From: Streptomyces adelaidensis
GTDB lineage: Bacteria > Actinomycetota > Actinomycetes > Streptomycetales > Streptomycetaceae
Length of the DNA stretch: 64,000 nt
NCBI RefSeq assembly: GCF_016598475.1
Contig: NZ_JAEMUX010000022.1
Location: 53,328-117,327 of the forward strand
Direction of reading: 5' to 3'
The position numbers and the translations under genes are program-made. Of this stretch, positions 25,260-33,294 are shown one piece after another; the stretch's first letter is position 1, and the number at the start of each line of letters is the position of its first letter. The notes under the pieces are model-generated. The model had not been told where the DNA came from, did no database searches, and was given only the letters and a program-made list of their open reading frames with translations.

Positions 25260-25413
25260 CGTGCTCGCCTTCGGTGGTGCGGGGGTGACCTGTCCAGGCT
25301 AGGCATAGAAGTCCCGGTTATTCCTTTTTGAAACTCCAAGGACATCCCAAGGCTTGCCCGGCCTCGGTCGGCCCGGTCGCTGCCCGTCGCCCCTCGGGCT
25401 CCCCGCCGGAGTC

Positions 25414-25737
25414 TCAGAGCACCAGGACCGCCCCGCACACCGCGAGGGCGATCGTGCACAGGACGGCCGCCGCGGCGATCCGGGGTGTGAGGACGAGCGG
25501 GCGGGCGGCCACCAGGTCGTGGATACGGCGGTGGGCGAGCCCCAGGAAGCCCAGCCACAGCACCGCGCAGAGCGCTCCGGCAACCGCTCCGGCCGCCGAC
25601 GGCCCGCCGTGCAGCGCGGACTTCGCGGCGAGTACGGCGACCGCGGCGCCGGTGAGGGTCGTACGGCGCCAGGCGAGCCGGGTCCGCTCGGGCTGGAGGC
25701 CGGGGTCCCGCTCGACGGCGTCGGGCCGAGGGGTCAT
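25414..25737 (-). CDS. DUF202 small membrane protein
   Basis: 107 residues. The N-terminus DPGLQPERTRLAWRRT is the DUF202 signature, followed by three hydrophobic helices (LTGAAVAVLAAKSAL, AVAGALCAVLWLGFLGLA and AAAAVLCTIALAVCGAVLVL). Function is unknown; the family often occurs in tandem, as here. ATG at 25737 overlaps the stop of the upstream DUF202/YidH gene by 4 bp (ATGA), so the two proteins should be made together and probably form a complex. The longer frame up to 25893 overlaps that gene and is rejected. Confidence 0.85.
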   Translation of the reverse strand: MTPRPDAVERDPGLQPERTRLAWRRTTLTGAAVAVLAAKSALHGGPSAAGAVAGALCAVLWLGFLGLAHRRIHDLVAARPLVLTPRIAAAAVLCTIALAVCGAVLVL

Positions 25738-26126
25738 CCTTCCCACCCGAGCAGGACGACCACCACCATGGCGATCGCGACGACGGCCACCACCAGGCCC
25801 AGCACCGCCGGGAAGCGTGAGACCGGCAGGTCCTCCCCGCGCCGCATCGCCCGCTCGCACCGCACCCAGTGGTTGACCGCCCGGAACGCGCACAGCACCC
25901 CCGCCGCGAGCAGTGCGAGAGCCAGCCCTACGCGCCAGCCCCAGCGCAGATCCGGCAGGAACTGGTCCACCGCGAAGCCGCCGCCGATCAGCGCGAGCGC
26001 GGTCCGCAGCCAGGCCAGGAAGGTCCGCTCGTTCGCCAGCGAGAACCGGTAGTCGGGCGTCGCGCCTTCCTCCCGGATCTCCTCCGGCATGAACCAGAGC
26101 CGGACGTTCCGTATAAATTCGATCAC
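25734..26126 (-). CDS. YidH-type DUF202 membrane protein
   Basis: 130 residues. YRFSLANERTFLAWLRTALAL is the hallmark of YidH/DUF202, with three membrane helices after a charged N-terminus (IREEGATPDY). Function is unknown. The start is GTG at 26126 (IEFIRNVRLWF), which matches family N-termini. No Shine-Dalgarno is visible, and a CCGG palindrome half-site sits only 5-23 bp upstream, which would let a bound repressor block the gene directly. It is the first gene of a two-gene operon. Confidence 0.85.
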   Translation of the reverse strand: MIEFIRNVRLWFMPEEIREEGATPDYRFSLANERTFLAWLRTALALIGGGFAVDQFLPDLRWGWRVGLALALLAAGVLCAFRAVNHWVRCERAMRRGEDLPVSRFPAVLGLVVAVVAIAMVVVVLLGWEG

Positions 26127-26130
26127 GTAC

Positions 26131-26149
26131 AGGACATTACCGGTCGGTT
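26131..26149. promoter_or_regulatory. Weak CCGG-type operator near YidH-like start
   Basis: The minus strand reads ACGAACCGA-CCGG-TAATGT. The left half matches the set at 7 of 9 positions but the right half is short. It lies immediately upstream of the GTG. It is the weakest of the five sites. Confidence 0.3.
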
Positions 26150-26193
26150 CGTCGCGCGGTCGCGGCCGCGCCTCAGGGCCCGGTCCCCCGGCG

Positions 26194-26733
26194 TCACCCC
26201 ACCTCCCGAAGCACGCCCCGAACCCCTCGCAACCGCTCCCACGCCGCCACTCCGTCCGGCACCCACTCCCACTCGCCCAGCCGCCGCTCGACCTCGGCCT
26301 CCGCCAGGAACCCGTGCCAGGCGACCTCCTCGGCCTGCGGGTCCACCGGCAGCTCGCAGCGGACCTCGTACACGGCCGACCACCACGTCCGCCCGGACCC
26401 GTCGTCGTACAGGAACTTGAGGAGCGGGGCCGGCCTCGGCAGGCCGGAGACGCCCAGCTCCTCCTGGGCCTCCCGCAGCGCCGCGTCGTCGTAGGACTCG
26501 CCCGCGCCGACGACGCCACCCACGAACATGTCGTACAAGGACGGGAAGATCAGCTTCGTGGCCGTACGGCGATGGACGAAGATCCGCCCCTCGGCGTCCC
26601 GCGCCAGGACGAACACGGCCCGATGCCGCATCCCCCGCGCGTACACCTCCCCACGCGGGGCCTGCCCGATGACCTGGTCGTTCTCGTCCACGATGTCAAG
26701 AATCTCGTCGGCGGCGCTCATACGTACATCCAA
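26194..26733 (-). CDS. Nudix hydrolase
   Basis: 179 residues. The Nudix box GGVVGAGESYDDAALREAQEELGV, split here as GGVVGAGESYDDA and ALREAQEELGV, is intact, with all catalytic glutamates. The N-terminal DENDQVIGQAPRGEVYARGM resembles IPP isomerase-like and YfcD-type Nudix proteins, which hydrolyse diphosphates linked to small molecules. The substrate is unknown. The start at 26733 has GGAG 7 nt upstream; 26721 (MSAADEI) is possible. It is monocistronic, with a dispersed repeat copy just upstream. Confidence 0.9.
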   Translation of the reverse strand: MDVRMSAADEILDIVDENDQVIGQAPRGEVYARGMRHRAVFVLARDAEGRIFVHRRTATKLIFPSLYDMFVGGVVGAGESYDDAALREAQEELGVSGLPRPAPLLKFLYDDGSGRTWWSAVYEVRCELPVDPQAEEVAWHGFLAEAEVERRLGEWEWVPDGVAAWERLRGVRGVLREVG

Positions 26734-26786
26734 GCGCTCCCGGCGCCCCCGAGGGCGAAACGCACGGGGCGCGGCTCCTGCTTTTC

Positions 26787-26820
26787 AGGGGTGCGGGGAA
26801 CTGCGCGACAAGCCCCCACC
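26787..26820. repeat. Dispersed palindromic element copy
   Basis: GGGGTGCGGGGAACTGCGCG followed by ACAAGCCCCCACC, preceded by CTGCTTTTC as in the 21.24-kb copy. It lies between the DMT transporter and Nudix genes. Confidence 0.6.
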
Positions 26821-26902
26821 GGACCCGTAGTCGCCGAACGACCCGAATCCCCGCGCTATCGGGCGAAGAAGCCGAGGCAGCGCGCGGGCAGGCGCGCACA
26901 CC

Positions 26903-27793
26903 TCACCCCCGCTGCAGCTCGACCGCCCGCACCCTGGCGGAGCCACCCGGCATCGCGGGGTGCATGCCGAGCAGAACCACCCCGACGACGACCCCCACGA
27001 GCCCCGCCGCCTCCCACGCGAGCGCACCCGCGTCCATGCGCAGCCGGTCCCCGAGGAACCCCACCCCGCACGCGATCCCCGCCAGCGGCTGCGCGGCGGT
27101 GAGTGCGGGCAGGGACATCCGCAGCGGGCCGGCCTCGAAGGCGCTCTGTACGAGCAGCAGCCCGGTCACCCCGATGAGCACCACCCCGTACGGCTGCCAC
27201 GAGGTGAGCAGCCCGCCCCAGCCGCCCCCGGCGAACAGCTGCCCGCTGACCCGGGTGAGCGCGTCCTGGACGCCGTAGAGGAGCCCGGCCGCCACGGCCA
27301 GCAGGACGGGCGCGGCGCTCAGCCGGGACCGCTTCGCGTAGGCCGTGAGCAGGAACGCCAGCCCCAGCATCACGCCGATGATCAGCCACTGCCGGAAGGA
27401 CCCGCCGGTCGCGGCGCCGCCCCGCGGCTGTCCGGCGACTATGAACGCGGTGACCCCGCCCGCGAGCAGGACGAGCCCGGCCCAGCCCTGGCGGCCCAGC
27501 GGCTGCCGGGTCTGCCTACGGGAGAGGGCGAGCGCGAAGAGGAGATTGGTGGCGAGCAGCGGCTCCACCAGGGTGACCTCGCCCTGGCTGAGCGCGACCG
27601 CGCCCAGGGCCATGCCGCACACCATCAGCCCGATCCCGCCGAGCCAGCGCGGCACCCGGATCAGGTCGAGGAGCAGTCGGGGCGAGAGGAAGTCGCTCAG
27701 CGGGGCGTGCGCTGCGGCCTGCTGCTGAAGGACGAAACCGAAACCCAGACAGCAGGCTGCGCTCACGGCAAGGATCAGGACGAGAACCGACAC
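26903..27793 (-). CDS. DMT/EamA-like (NIPA-like) membrane transporter
   Basis: 296 residues with about nine hydrophobic segments, starting SVLVLILAVSAACCLGFGFV. The sequence pattern FGFVLQQQAAAHAP, GEVTLVEPLLATNLLFALAL and SAFEAGPLRMSLPALTAAQP is typical of the DMT transporter branch related to NIPA magnesium transporters. No substrate-specific residue can be named. The start is ATG at 27793. It is divergent from the FAD dehydrogenase, with a CCGG palindrome nearer the latter. It may export metabolites or carry Mg2+. Confidence 0.8.
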   Translation of the reverse strand: MSVLVLILAVSAACCLGFGFVLQQQAAAHAPLSDFLSPRLLLDLIRVPRWLGGIGLMVCGMALGAVALSQGEVTLVEPLLATNLLFALALSRRQTRQPLGRQGWAGLVLLAGGVTAFIVAGQPRGGAATGGSFRQWLIIGVMLGLAFLLTAYAKRSRLSAAPVLLAVAAGLLYGVQDALTRVSGQLFAGGGWGGLLTSWQPYGVVLIGVTGLLLVQSAFEAGPLRMSLPALTAAQPLAGIACGVGFLGDRLRMDAGALAWEAAGLVGVVVGVVLLGMHPAMPGGSARVRAVELQRG

Positions 27794-27945
27794 GCGGGGT
27801 ACCTCGGGTGATCGACAGGGGACAAAAGGGACAAGGTGTCTGTCCTCGGGACTCTAGCCACCCGGCCGTGGGCTGTCCGTAAGAGGAGACACATCCGGGC
27901 AGTTGACTAGGTCACTTCCGTGCCGAAGGATCTGATGCCAAAGCT

Positions 27946-27963
27946 GCTGACCGGTCAGTAACA
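27946..27963. promoter_or_regulatory. Candidate TetR operator upstream of FAD dehydrogenase
   Basis: GCTGA-CCGG-TCAGTAACA contains the perfect 12-bp palindrome CTGACCGGTCAG (27947-27958). It resembles the right half of the site before the transporter (TCAGTAC). It lies about 80 bp before the start codon. Confidence 0.45.
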
Positions 27964-28039
27964 AAGCGCCGGGCGGCGCCCGGCCTGCCCTGGCCCGCCG
28001 CCCCCGCTCGCCTGACTCGTTCCCGAGAGGACGTCCTCC

Positions 28040-29695
28040 ATGTCGTACGACGCAGATGTGATCGTGATCGGGGCGGGCCTCGCGGGGCTCGCGGCGACCG
28101 CGGAGCTCGTCGACGCGGGCCGCAAGGTGATCCTCCTCGACCAGGAACCGGAGCAGTCGATCGGCGGCCAGGCCCACTGGTCCTTCGGCGGACTCTTCTT
28201 CGTCGACTCGCCCGAGCAGCGCCGCCTGCGGATCAAGGACAGCCACGCCCTCGCCCTCCAGGACTGGATGGGCACGGCCGCCTTCGACCGCGAGGAGGAC
28301 CACTGGCCGCGCAAGTGGGCCGAGGCGTACGTCGACTTCGCGGCCGGCGAGAAGCGGTCCTGGCTGCACCAGCAGGGCGTCCGGTTCTTCCCGGTGGTCG
28401 GCTGGGCCGAGCGCGGCGGCTACGACGCCAACGGACACGGCAACTCCGTCCCGCGCTTCCACATCACCTGGGGCACCGGCCCCGGCCTCGTCGCACCCTT
28501 CGAGCGGCGGGTACGGGAAGGCGTGGCCCGGGGCCTGGTCCAGCTGAAGTTCCGGCACCGCGTGACCGGCCTCTCGCGCGGCTCGGGCGCCGTCGACACG
28601 GTCACCGGCCAGATCCTCGAACCCTCGAAGATCGAGCGCGGCCAGGCCAGCGGCCGCAACGTCACCGGCGCCTTCGAACTGAAGGCCCAGGCCGTGATCG
28701 TCACCTCCGGCGGCATCGGCGGCAACCACGACCTCGTCCGCGCCAACTGGCCGGAGCGCCTCGGCAGCCCCCCGGAGAAGATGATCTCCGGCGTGCCCGC
28801 GCACGTCGACGGCAAGATGCTCGCCATCGCCGAGGAAACGGGCGCGCGCCTGATCAACCGCGACCGCATGTGGCACTACACCGAGGGCATCCAGAACTGG
28901 AACCCCGTCTGGGAGAACCACGGCATCCGCGTCCTGCCCGGCCCGTCCTCGCTCTGGCTCGACGCGCGCGGCAAGCGACTGCCCGTCCCGCTCTTCCCCG
29001 GCTTCGACACCCTCGGCACCCTCGAACACATCATGAAGACCGGGTACGACTACACCTGGTTCGTGCTCGACCAGAAGATCATCGGCAAGGAGTTCGCGCT
29101 CTCCGGCTCCGAGCAGAACCCCGACCTGACCGGCAAGTCCATCAAGGACGTCTTCATCCGGGCCCGCGCGGACGTGCCCGGCCCGGTGAAGGCCTTCATG
29201 GACAACGGCGTCGACTTCGTGGTCGAGAAGGACCTCGGCTCCCTGGTCCGCGGCATGAACGCGCTCACCAAGGAACCGCTGATCGACGAGGCCGAACTGC
29301 GCCGCGAGATCGTCTCCCGGGACCGTGAGGTCGCCAACCCCTTCACCAAGGACCTCCAGATCATGTCGATCCGGGGCGCCCGCAACTACCTCGGCGACAA
29401 GCTCATCCGCACCGCCGCCCCGCACCGCATCCTCGACCCCAAGGCCGGCCCCCTCATCGCCGTCCGCCTCAACATCCTCACCCGCAAGACCCTCGGCGGC
29501 CTGGAGACCGACCTGTCGTCCCGCGTGCTGACCGAGGGCGGCGACCCGCTGGACGGTGTGTACGCGGCGGGCGAGGCCGCCGGCTTCGGCGGCGGCGGCG
29601 TCCACGGCTACCGCTCCCTGGAGGGCACGTTCCTCGGCGGCTGCCTGTTCTCCGGCCGTACGGCGGGCCGGGCGGCGGCGAAGGCGACGGCCTGA
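28040..29695 (+). CDS. FAD-binding dehydrogenase (KstD/fumarate reductase flavoprotein type)
   Basis: 551 residues. The N-terminal dinucleotide site is VIGAGLAGLAATAEL with acidic LLDQE at the strand end. SIGGQAHWSFGG and the C-terminal GEAAGFGGGGVHGYRSLEG complete the FAD pocket of the FAD_binding_2 family, related to 3-ketosteroid delta-1-dehydrogenases and fumarate reductases. Such enzymes introduce or reduce C=C bonds next to a carbonyl. The steroid-specific residues cannot be confirmed by eye, so the substrate stays open. ATG at 28040 follows GAGAGGACG. The CCGG palindrome suggests membership of the same TetR regulon as the acyl-CoA genes. Confidence 0.9.
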   Translation: MSYDADVIVIGAGLAGLAATAELVDAGRKVILLDQEPEQSIGGQAHWSFGGLFFVDSPEQRRLRIKDSHALALQDWMGTAAFDREEDHWPRKWAEAYVDFAAGEKRSWLHQQGVRFFPVVGWAERGGYDANGHGNSVPRFHITWGTGPGLVAPFERRVREGVARGLVQLKFRHRVTGLSRGSGAVDTVTGQILEPSKIERGQASGRNVTGAFELKAQAVIVTSGGIGGNHDLVRANWPERLGSPPEKMISGVPAHVDGKMLAIAEETGARLINRDRMWHYTEGIQNWNPVWENHGIRVLPGPSSLWLDARGKRLPVPLFPGFDTLGTLEHIMKTGYDYTWFVLDQKIIGKEFALSGSEQNPDLTGKSIKDVFIRARADVPGPVKAFMDNGVDFVVEKDLGSLVRGMNALTKEPLIDEAELRREIVSRDREVANPFTKDLQIMSIRGARNYLGDKLIRTAAPHRILDPKAGPLIAVRLNILTRKTLGGLETDLSSRVLTEGGDPLDGVYAAGEAAGFGGGGVHGYRSLEGTFLGGCLFSGRTAGRAAAKATA

Positions 29696-29723
29696 GGCCC
29701 TCGCAGAAGTGACGGAATCCTGA

Positions 29724-29767
29724 CGAACATCCGCCAACCCTGGCCTGACCGGGGTGGCGGATGTTCG
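29724..29767 (+). terminator. Hairpin between FAD dehydrogenase and molybdoenzyme gene
   Basis: Perfect 13-bp arms (CGAACATCCGCCA and complement) with an 18-nt loop. It ends only 9 bp before the next GTG, so it may terminate, attenuate or hide that start. Confidence 0.55.
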
Positions 29768-29776
29768 AATCAGTGG

Positions 29777-30544
29777 GTGAACCCTGAACATCCCGAAGCG
29801 CGGGAAGCACCGCCGGAGCACCCCGAGGACAGGGAACCGGAACGCGGCGCTCCCATCGGCCGCCGGATCCTCCTCGGCACCCTCGGTCTCGGCGCCCTGG
29901 GCGTGGTCTCCGCGCCCGTCCTCCAGCGCGGTCTGGAGGGGTTCCTCGGCGAGGCGGCCCAGAAGGACCCCACCGGCCTGACCGGACTGCTCCCCAACGG
30001 CGGCGGCTTCCGCTACTACTCGGTGACGTCGTCCGTCCCCCGCAAGAACGCGAAGAACTACCGCCTCACCGTCGGCGGCCTGGTCGACAAGCAGGCCTCG
30101 TACACCCTCGCCGACCTGCGGGCCCTCCCCCAGACCCGGATGGTGGAGGACGTCCAGTGCGTCACGGGCTGGCGCGTCCCCGACACCCCCTTCGAGGGCG
30201 TACGGCTCTCCGCGCTGCTGGACGCGGCCGGGGTGCGCTCCTCGGCCGGCGCGGTCCGCTTCACCTGCTTCGACGGGGCGTACACCGAGAGCCTCACGCT
30301 GGAGCAGGCCCGCCGCGCGGACGTCCTCGTGGCCCTCCGCATGCAGGACAAGGACATCAGCCACAACCACGGCGGCCCGGTACGCCTCTATGTCGCCCCC
30401 ATGTACTTCTACAAGTCGGCCAAGTGGCTCTCCGGCATCGAGGTCACGGAGAAGGTCGAGCCCGGCTACTGGGAAGAGCGGGGCTACGACATCGACGCGT
30501 GGGTGGGCCGATCGAACGGGCGGGACGATGAACCAACGACTTGA
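29777..30544 (+). CDS. Molybdopterin-dependent oxidoreductase, sulfite-oxidase/MsrP fold
   Basis: 255 residues. One membrane anchor or signal (GRRILLGTLGLGALGVVSAP) precedes the SUOX-fold domain, in which the molybdenum-ligating cysteine is in VEDVQCVTGWRVPD and FKSAKWLSG-type residues are also present. Without a C-terminal dimerisation domain it resembles catalytic subunits of the MsrP/YedY type, which reduce methionine sulfoxide or act as small sulfite-type oxidoreductases. A cytochrome b gene overlaps its 3' end by 17 bp, giving an electron donor in the membrane. GTG at 29777 lacks a clear Shine-Dalgarno. Substrate unknown. Confidence 0.88.
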   Translation: MNPEHPEAREAPPEHPEDREPERGAPIGRRILLGTLGLGALGVVSAPVLQRGLEGFLGEAAQKDPTGLTGLLPNGGGFRYYSVTSSVPRKNAKNYRLTVGGLVDKQASYTLADLRALPQTRMVEDVQCVTGWRVPDTPFEGVRLSALLDAAGVRSSAGAVRFTCFDGAYTESLTLEQARRADVLVALRMQDKDISHNHGGPVRLYVAPMYFYKSAKWLSGIEVTEKVEPGYWEERGYDIDAWVGRSNGRDDEPTT

Positions 30545-31151
30545 GGAGCCACCCGTTCAGGCGGAGGCCCGTGTCCGGCGCTTCACCCCCGCCGAACGCT
30601 GGATCCACCGCACGACGGCCGTACTGATGGGCATCTGCGTGGCGACGGCCGCCTGCCTCTACGTCCCCGCGCTCGCCGAACTGGTCGGCCGCCGGGCCCT
30701 GTTGGTGACGGTCCACAAGTGGACGGGCCTGCTCCTGCCCATCCCGGTCCTCGCGGGCCTCGCCTCCCGGGCCTTCCGCGCGGACGTCGGCCGGCTGAAC
30801 CGCTGGGGCGCGCACGACCGCGTCTGGCTCCGTGCCGCGCGCCGCCGTGCTCCCGGTCCGCGCCCAGCCGCCAAGTTCAACGCCGGCCAGAAGCTCTACG
30901 CCTCCTGGATCGCCGGCGCCACCCTCGTCATGCTCGCCACCGGCCTCATGATGTGGTTCACCCACCTCACCCCCCTGATGTGGCGCACCAGCGCGACCTT
31001 CGTCCACGACTGGCTGGCCCTGACGATCGGCATCGTCCTGGCCGGCCACATCGGGATGGCCCTGGGGGACCCGGAGGCCAGGCGGGGACTGCGGACGGGC
31101 TCGGTGAGCCGGGAGTGGGCGGACCGGGAGCATCCGCTGTGGCGTCCGTAG
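30528..31151 (+). CDS. Cytochrome b/b6-type membrane subunit
   Basis: 207 residues with four hydrophobic helices. Histidines fall where heme ligands are expected: ERWIHRTTAVLMG, LVTVHKWTGLLLP, FVHDWLALTIG and LAGHIGMALGD. This matches formate dehydrogenase-gamma/YedZ-like cytochrome b proteins. It overlaps the molybdoenzyme gene by 17 bp, so the two are almost certainly one complex in which this subunit passes electrons between quinol and the molybdenum centre. ATG at 30528 (MNQRLEE). It converges on the gluconate permease gene with 21 bp between stops. Confidence 0.88.
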   Translation: MNQRLEEPPVQAEARVRRFTPAERWIHRTTAVLMGICVATAACLYVPALAELVGRRALLVTVHKWTGLLLPIPVLAGLASRAFRADVGRLNRWGAHDRVWLRAARRRAPGPRPAAKFNAGQKLYASWIAGATLVMLATGLMMWFTHLTPLMWRTSATFVHDWLALTIGIVLAGHIGMALGDPEARRGLRTGSVSREWADREHPLWRP

Positions 31152-31172
31152 CGCCACCGCCCTCTCCCGCTC

Positions 31173-32570
31173 CTAAATGATCAAGGACAGCAGCAGCACG
31201 ATCGCCCCCGCCACCACGGAGATGATCGTCTCCATCACCGACCAGGTCTTGATGGTCTGCCCGACGCTCATCCCGAAGTACTCCTTGACCATCCAGAACC
31301 CGGCGTCGTTGACATGGCTGAAGAAGAGCGAGCCGGCGCCGATGGCGAGGACGAGCAGGGCCGTGTGGGTGGTCGACATGTCCGCGGCGAGGGGGGCGAC
31401 CAGCCCGGCCGCCGAGATCGTGGCGACCGTGGCCGAACCCGTCGCGAGCCGGATCGCCACCGCGATCAGCCAGGCCAGGACGAGTGCGGGGATCGACCAG
31501 TCCTCGGAGATCTCCAGGATCATCTGTCCGACACCGGAGTCGATGAGGGTCTGCTTGAACCCGCCACCGGCACCGACGATCAGCAGGATCCCGGCGATCG
31601 GCGCGAGGGAGGTCTCGACCGTCGAGGACAGCCGCCCCTTGCTGAACCCGGCCGCCCGGCCCAGCGTGAACATGCCCACGATGACGGCCGCGAGCAGCGC
31701 GATCAGCGGTGAGCCGGCGACGTCGAAGACCCGCTGGACCATGTTCTCGGGGTCGTCCACGATGATGTCGACCAGCGCCTTGGCCAGCATCAGCACCACC
31801 GGCAGCAGCACGGTTGCGATGGTGGCGCCGAACCCGGGCCGCTTCTCCAGCTCCTCCGAGGCCCGCACCGCAACCATGCGCTCGGGCACCGGCACGTCCA
31901 CCCAGCGGGCCGCGTACTTCGAGAACAGCGGCCCGGCGATGATCACGGTCGGTATCGCGACGACCAGGCCGAGCGCCAGCGTGACGCCCAGGTTGGCGTT
32001 CACCGCGTCGATCGCGACCAGCGGGCCGGGGTGCGGCGGGATCAGCCCGTGCATGACGGACAGACCGGCGAGGGCCGGGATGCCGATGCGCATCAGCGAG
32101 TAGTTGCCGCGCTTGGCGACCATCAGCACCACCGGGATCAGCAGCACGATCCCGACCTCGAAGAACAGCGGCAGCCCGATCACGGAGGCGATCAGCACCA
32201 TCGCCCACGGCATCGCCCGTCCGCTCGCCCTCGCGAGGATCGTGTCGACGACCTGGTCGGCGCCCCCGGAGTCCGCCAGCAGCTTGCCGAGGATCGCGCC
32301 CAGCGCGATGAGGACGCCCACTCCGGCCACGGTCGACCCGAGTCCGGTGGTGAAGCTGACGATCGCCTTGTCGAGCGGCGCCCCGGCGAACGCGCCCAGC
32401 GCGAGCGAGCCGATGGTCAGCGCCAGGAAGGCATGCACCTTGAACCTGGTGATGAGCAGGACGATGACGGCGATGCCCGCCAGGACGGCGATGCCCAGAT
32501 GAGCGTGGACCGCCGAGGTGATCGGCTCGACGGGGTCCGCTGCCAGCATCTCGACGTTGAGTCTGGTCAC
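31173..32570 (-). CDS. gntP: Gluconate:H+ symporter, GntP family
   Basis: 465 residues with about 12-14 membrane helices. GntP-family patterns are visible: ITRFKVHAFLALTIGSLALG, ADQVVDTILAR, GLIPPHPGPLVAIDAVNANLG, VGAGGGFKQTLIDSGVG and LFFSHVNDAGFWMVKEYF. The family imports gluconate or related sugar acids with protons. It lies 66 bp downstream of gluconokinase and is probably co-transcribed with it under the divergent GntR-type repressor, a complete uptake and phosphorylation module feeding the pentose phosphate pathway. Confidence 0.95.
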   Translation of the reverse strand: MTRLNVEMLAADPVEPITSAVHAHLGIAVLAGIAVIVLLITRFKVHAFLALTIGSLALGAFAGAPLDKAIVSFTTGLGSTVAGVGVLIALGAILGKLLADSGGADQVVDTILARASGRAMPWAMVLIASVIGLPLFFEVGIVLLIPVVLMVAKRGNYSLMRIGIPALAGLSVMHGLIPPHPGPLVAIDAVNANLGVTLALGLVVAIPTVIIAGPLFSKYAARWVDVPVPERMVAVRASEELEKRPGFGATIATVLLPVVLMLAKALVDIIVDDPENMVQRVFDVAGSPLIALLAAVIVGMFTLGRAAGFSKGRLSSTVETSLAPIAGILLIVGAGGGFKQTLIDSGVGQMILEISEDWSIPALVLAWLIAVAIRLATGSATVATISAAGLVAPLAADMSTTHTALLVLAIGAGSLFFSHVNDAGFWMVKEYFGMSVGQTIKTWSVMETIISVVAGAIVLLLSLII

Positions 32571-32636
32571 GGTGAATGAATCCTTGTGTGGAAGGGGGGA
32601 GTTGGTGAGAAGGAGGAGCTGGAAGAGACAGGAGGC

Positions 32637-33152
32637 CTACGACACCCGGTCGAGGCCTCGCAGCGCGGCGACCGCCCGCTCGGCGATCTCCGTGGGCTCG
32701 CCCGAGACACCGACCGAGACACCCGCCTCGTCCGCCTCCAGCGGTTGCAGCGTGGCGAACTGTGAGTCGAGCAGCGCGGTGGGCATGAAGTGCCCCTGCC
32801 GGTGGGACATCCGGTCCTCGACGAGCGTGCGGTCGCCGGAGAGGTGCACGAAGACGATCCCGGGCGCGGCCGCCCGCAGCCGGTCCCGGTAGGCGCGCTT
32901 GAGCGCCGAGCAGCTGACCACCCCGCCGAGCCCGTCCCGGCCGTGGGCCCACGCGCCGATGGCGTCCAGCCACGGCCACCGGTCCGTGTCGTCCAGCGGA
33001 GTCCCGGCCGACATCTTGGCGATGTTGGCCTCGGGGTGGAAGTCGTCGCCCTCGGCGTACGGAACGCCGAGCCGGGCCGCGAGCAGGGGACCGATGGTGG
33101 TCTTCCCGGTGCCTGCCACGCCCATCACCACGACGACATGGGGGGTACGCAT
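32637..33152 (-). CDS. gntK: Gluconokinase
   Basis: 171 residues, the usual length for GntK. The P-loop GVAGTGKTT, the substrate motif EGDDFHPEANIAKM and SCSALKRAYRD are all present. It phosphorylates gluconate to 6-phosphogluconate. ATG at 33152 (MRTPHVVVVMG) is chosen; the longer frame to 33206 runs into the operator region and encodes an acidic unconserved tail. It is the first gene of the gluconate operon, divergent from the GntR regulator. Confidence 0.95.
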   Translation of the reverse strand: MRTPHVVVVMGVAGTGKTTIGPLLAARLGVPYAEGDDFHPEANIAKMSAGTPLDDTDRWPWLDAIGAWAHGRDGLGGVVSCSALKRAYRDRLRAAAPGIVFVHLSGDRTLVEDRMSHRQGHFMPTALLDSQFATLQPLEADEAGVSVGVSGEPTEIAERAVAALRGLDRVS

Positions 33153-33214
33153 CGCTACCTCACCGTCTTCGTCGACATCTGAGACGTCACCCGACGTCGA
33201 CGACACTGAAACCC

Positions 33215-33260
33215 ATTAGATACGACTAATTCAAGCCCCTGACCCAAATAAGTCTGACTT
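33215..33260. promoter_or_regulatory. Two palindromic operators in the gluconate divergent promoter
   Basis: ATTAG-ATACGA-CTAAT (33215-33230) and the perfect AAGTC-T-GACTT (33250-33260) lie between gntK and the regulator gene. The first is near the kinase promoter, the second close to the regulator start. They are likely GntR-family sites controlling both directions. Confidence 0.6.
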
Positions 33261-33294
33261 TTTGTTCCCGCTCCCCTCCTCGTACCCTGACCCC

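Noticed and set aside
25260..25330. SigR-type promoter (GGAAT-N18-GTT) before the His-rich gene
   Set aside because: GGAAT is present on the minus strand but the expected GTT at the right spacing is TAG.
27854..30370. 838-codon minus-strand frame
   Set aside because: Antisense of the FAD dehydrogenase and molybdoenzyme genes; no motif and no plausible start.
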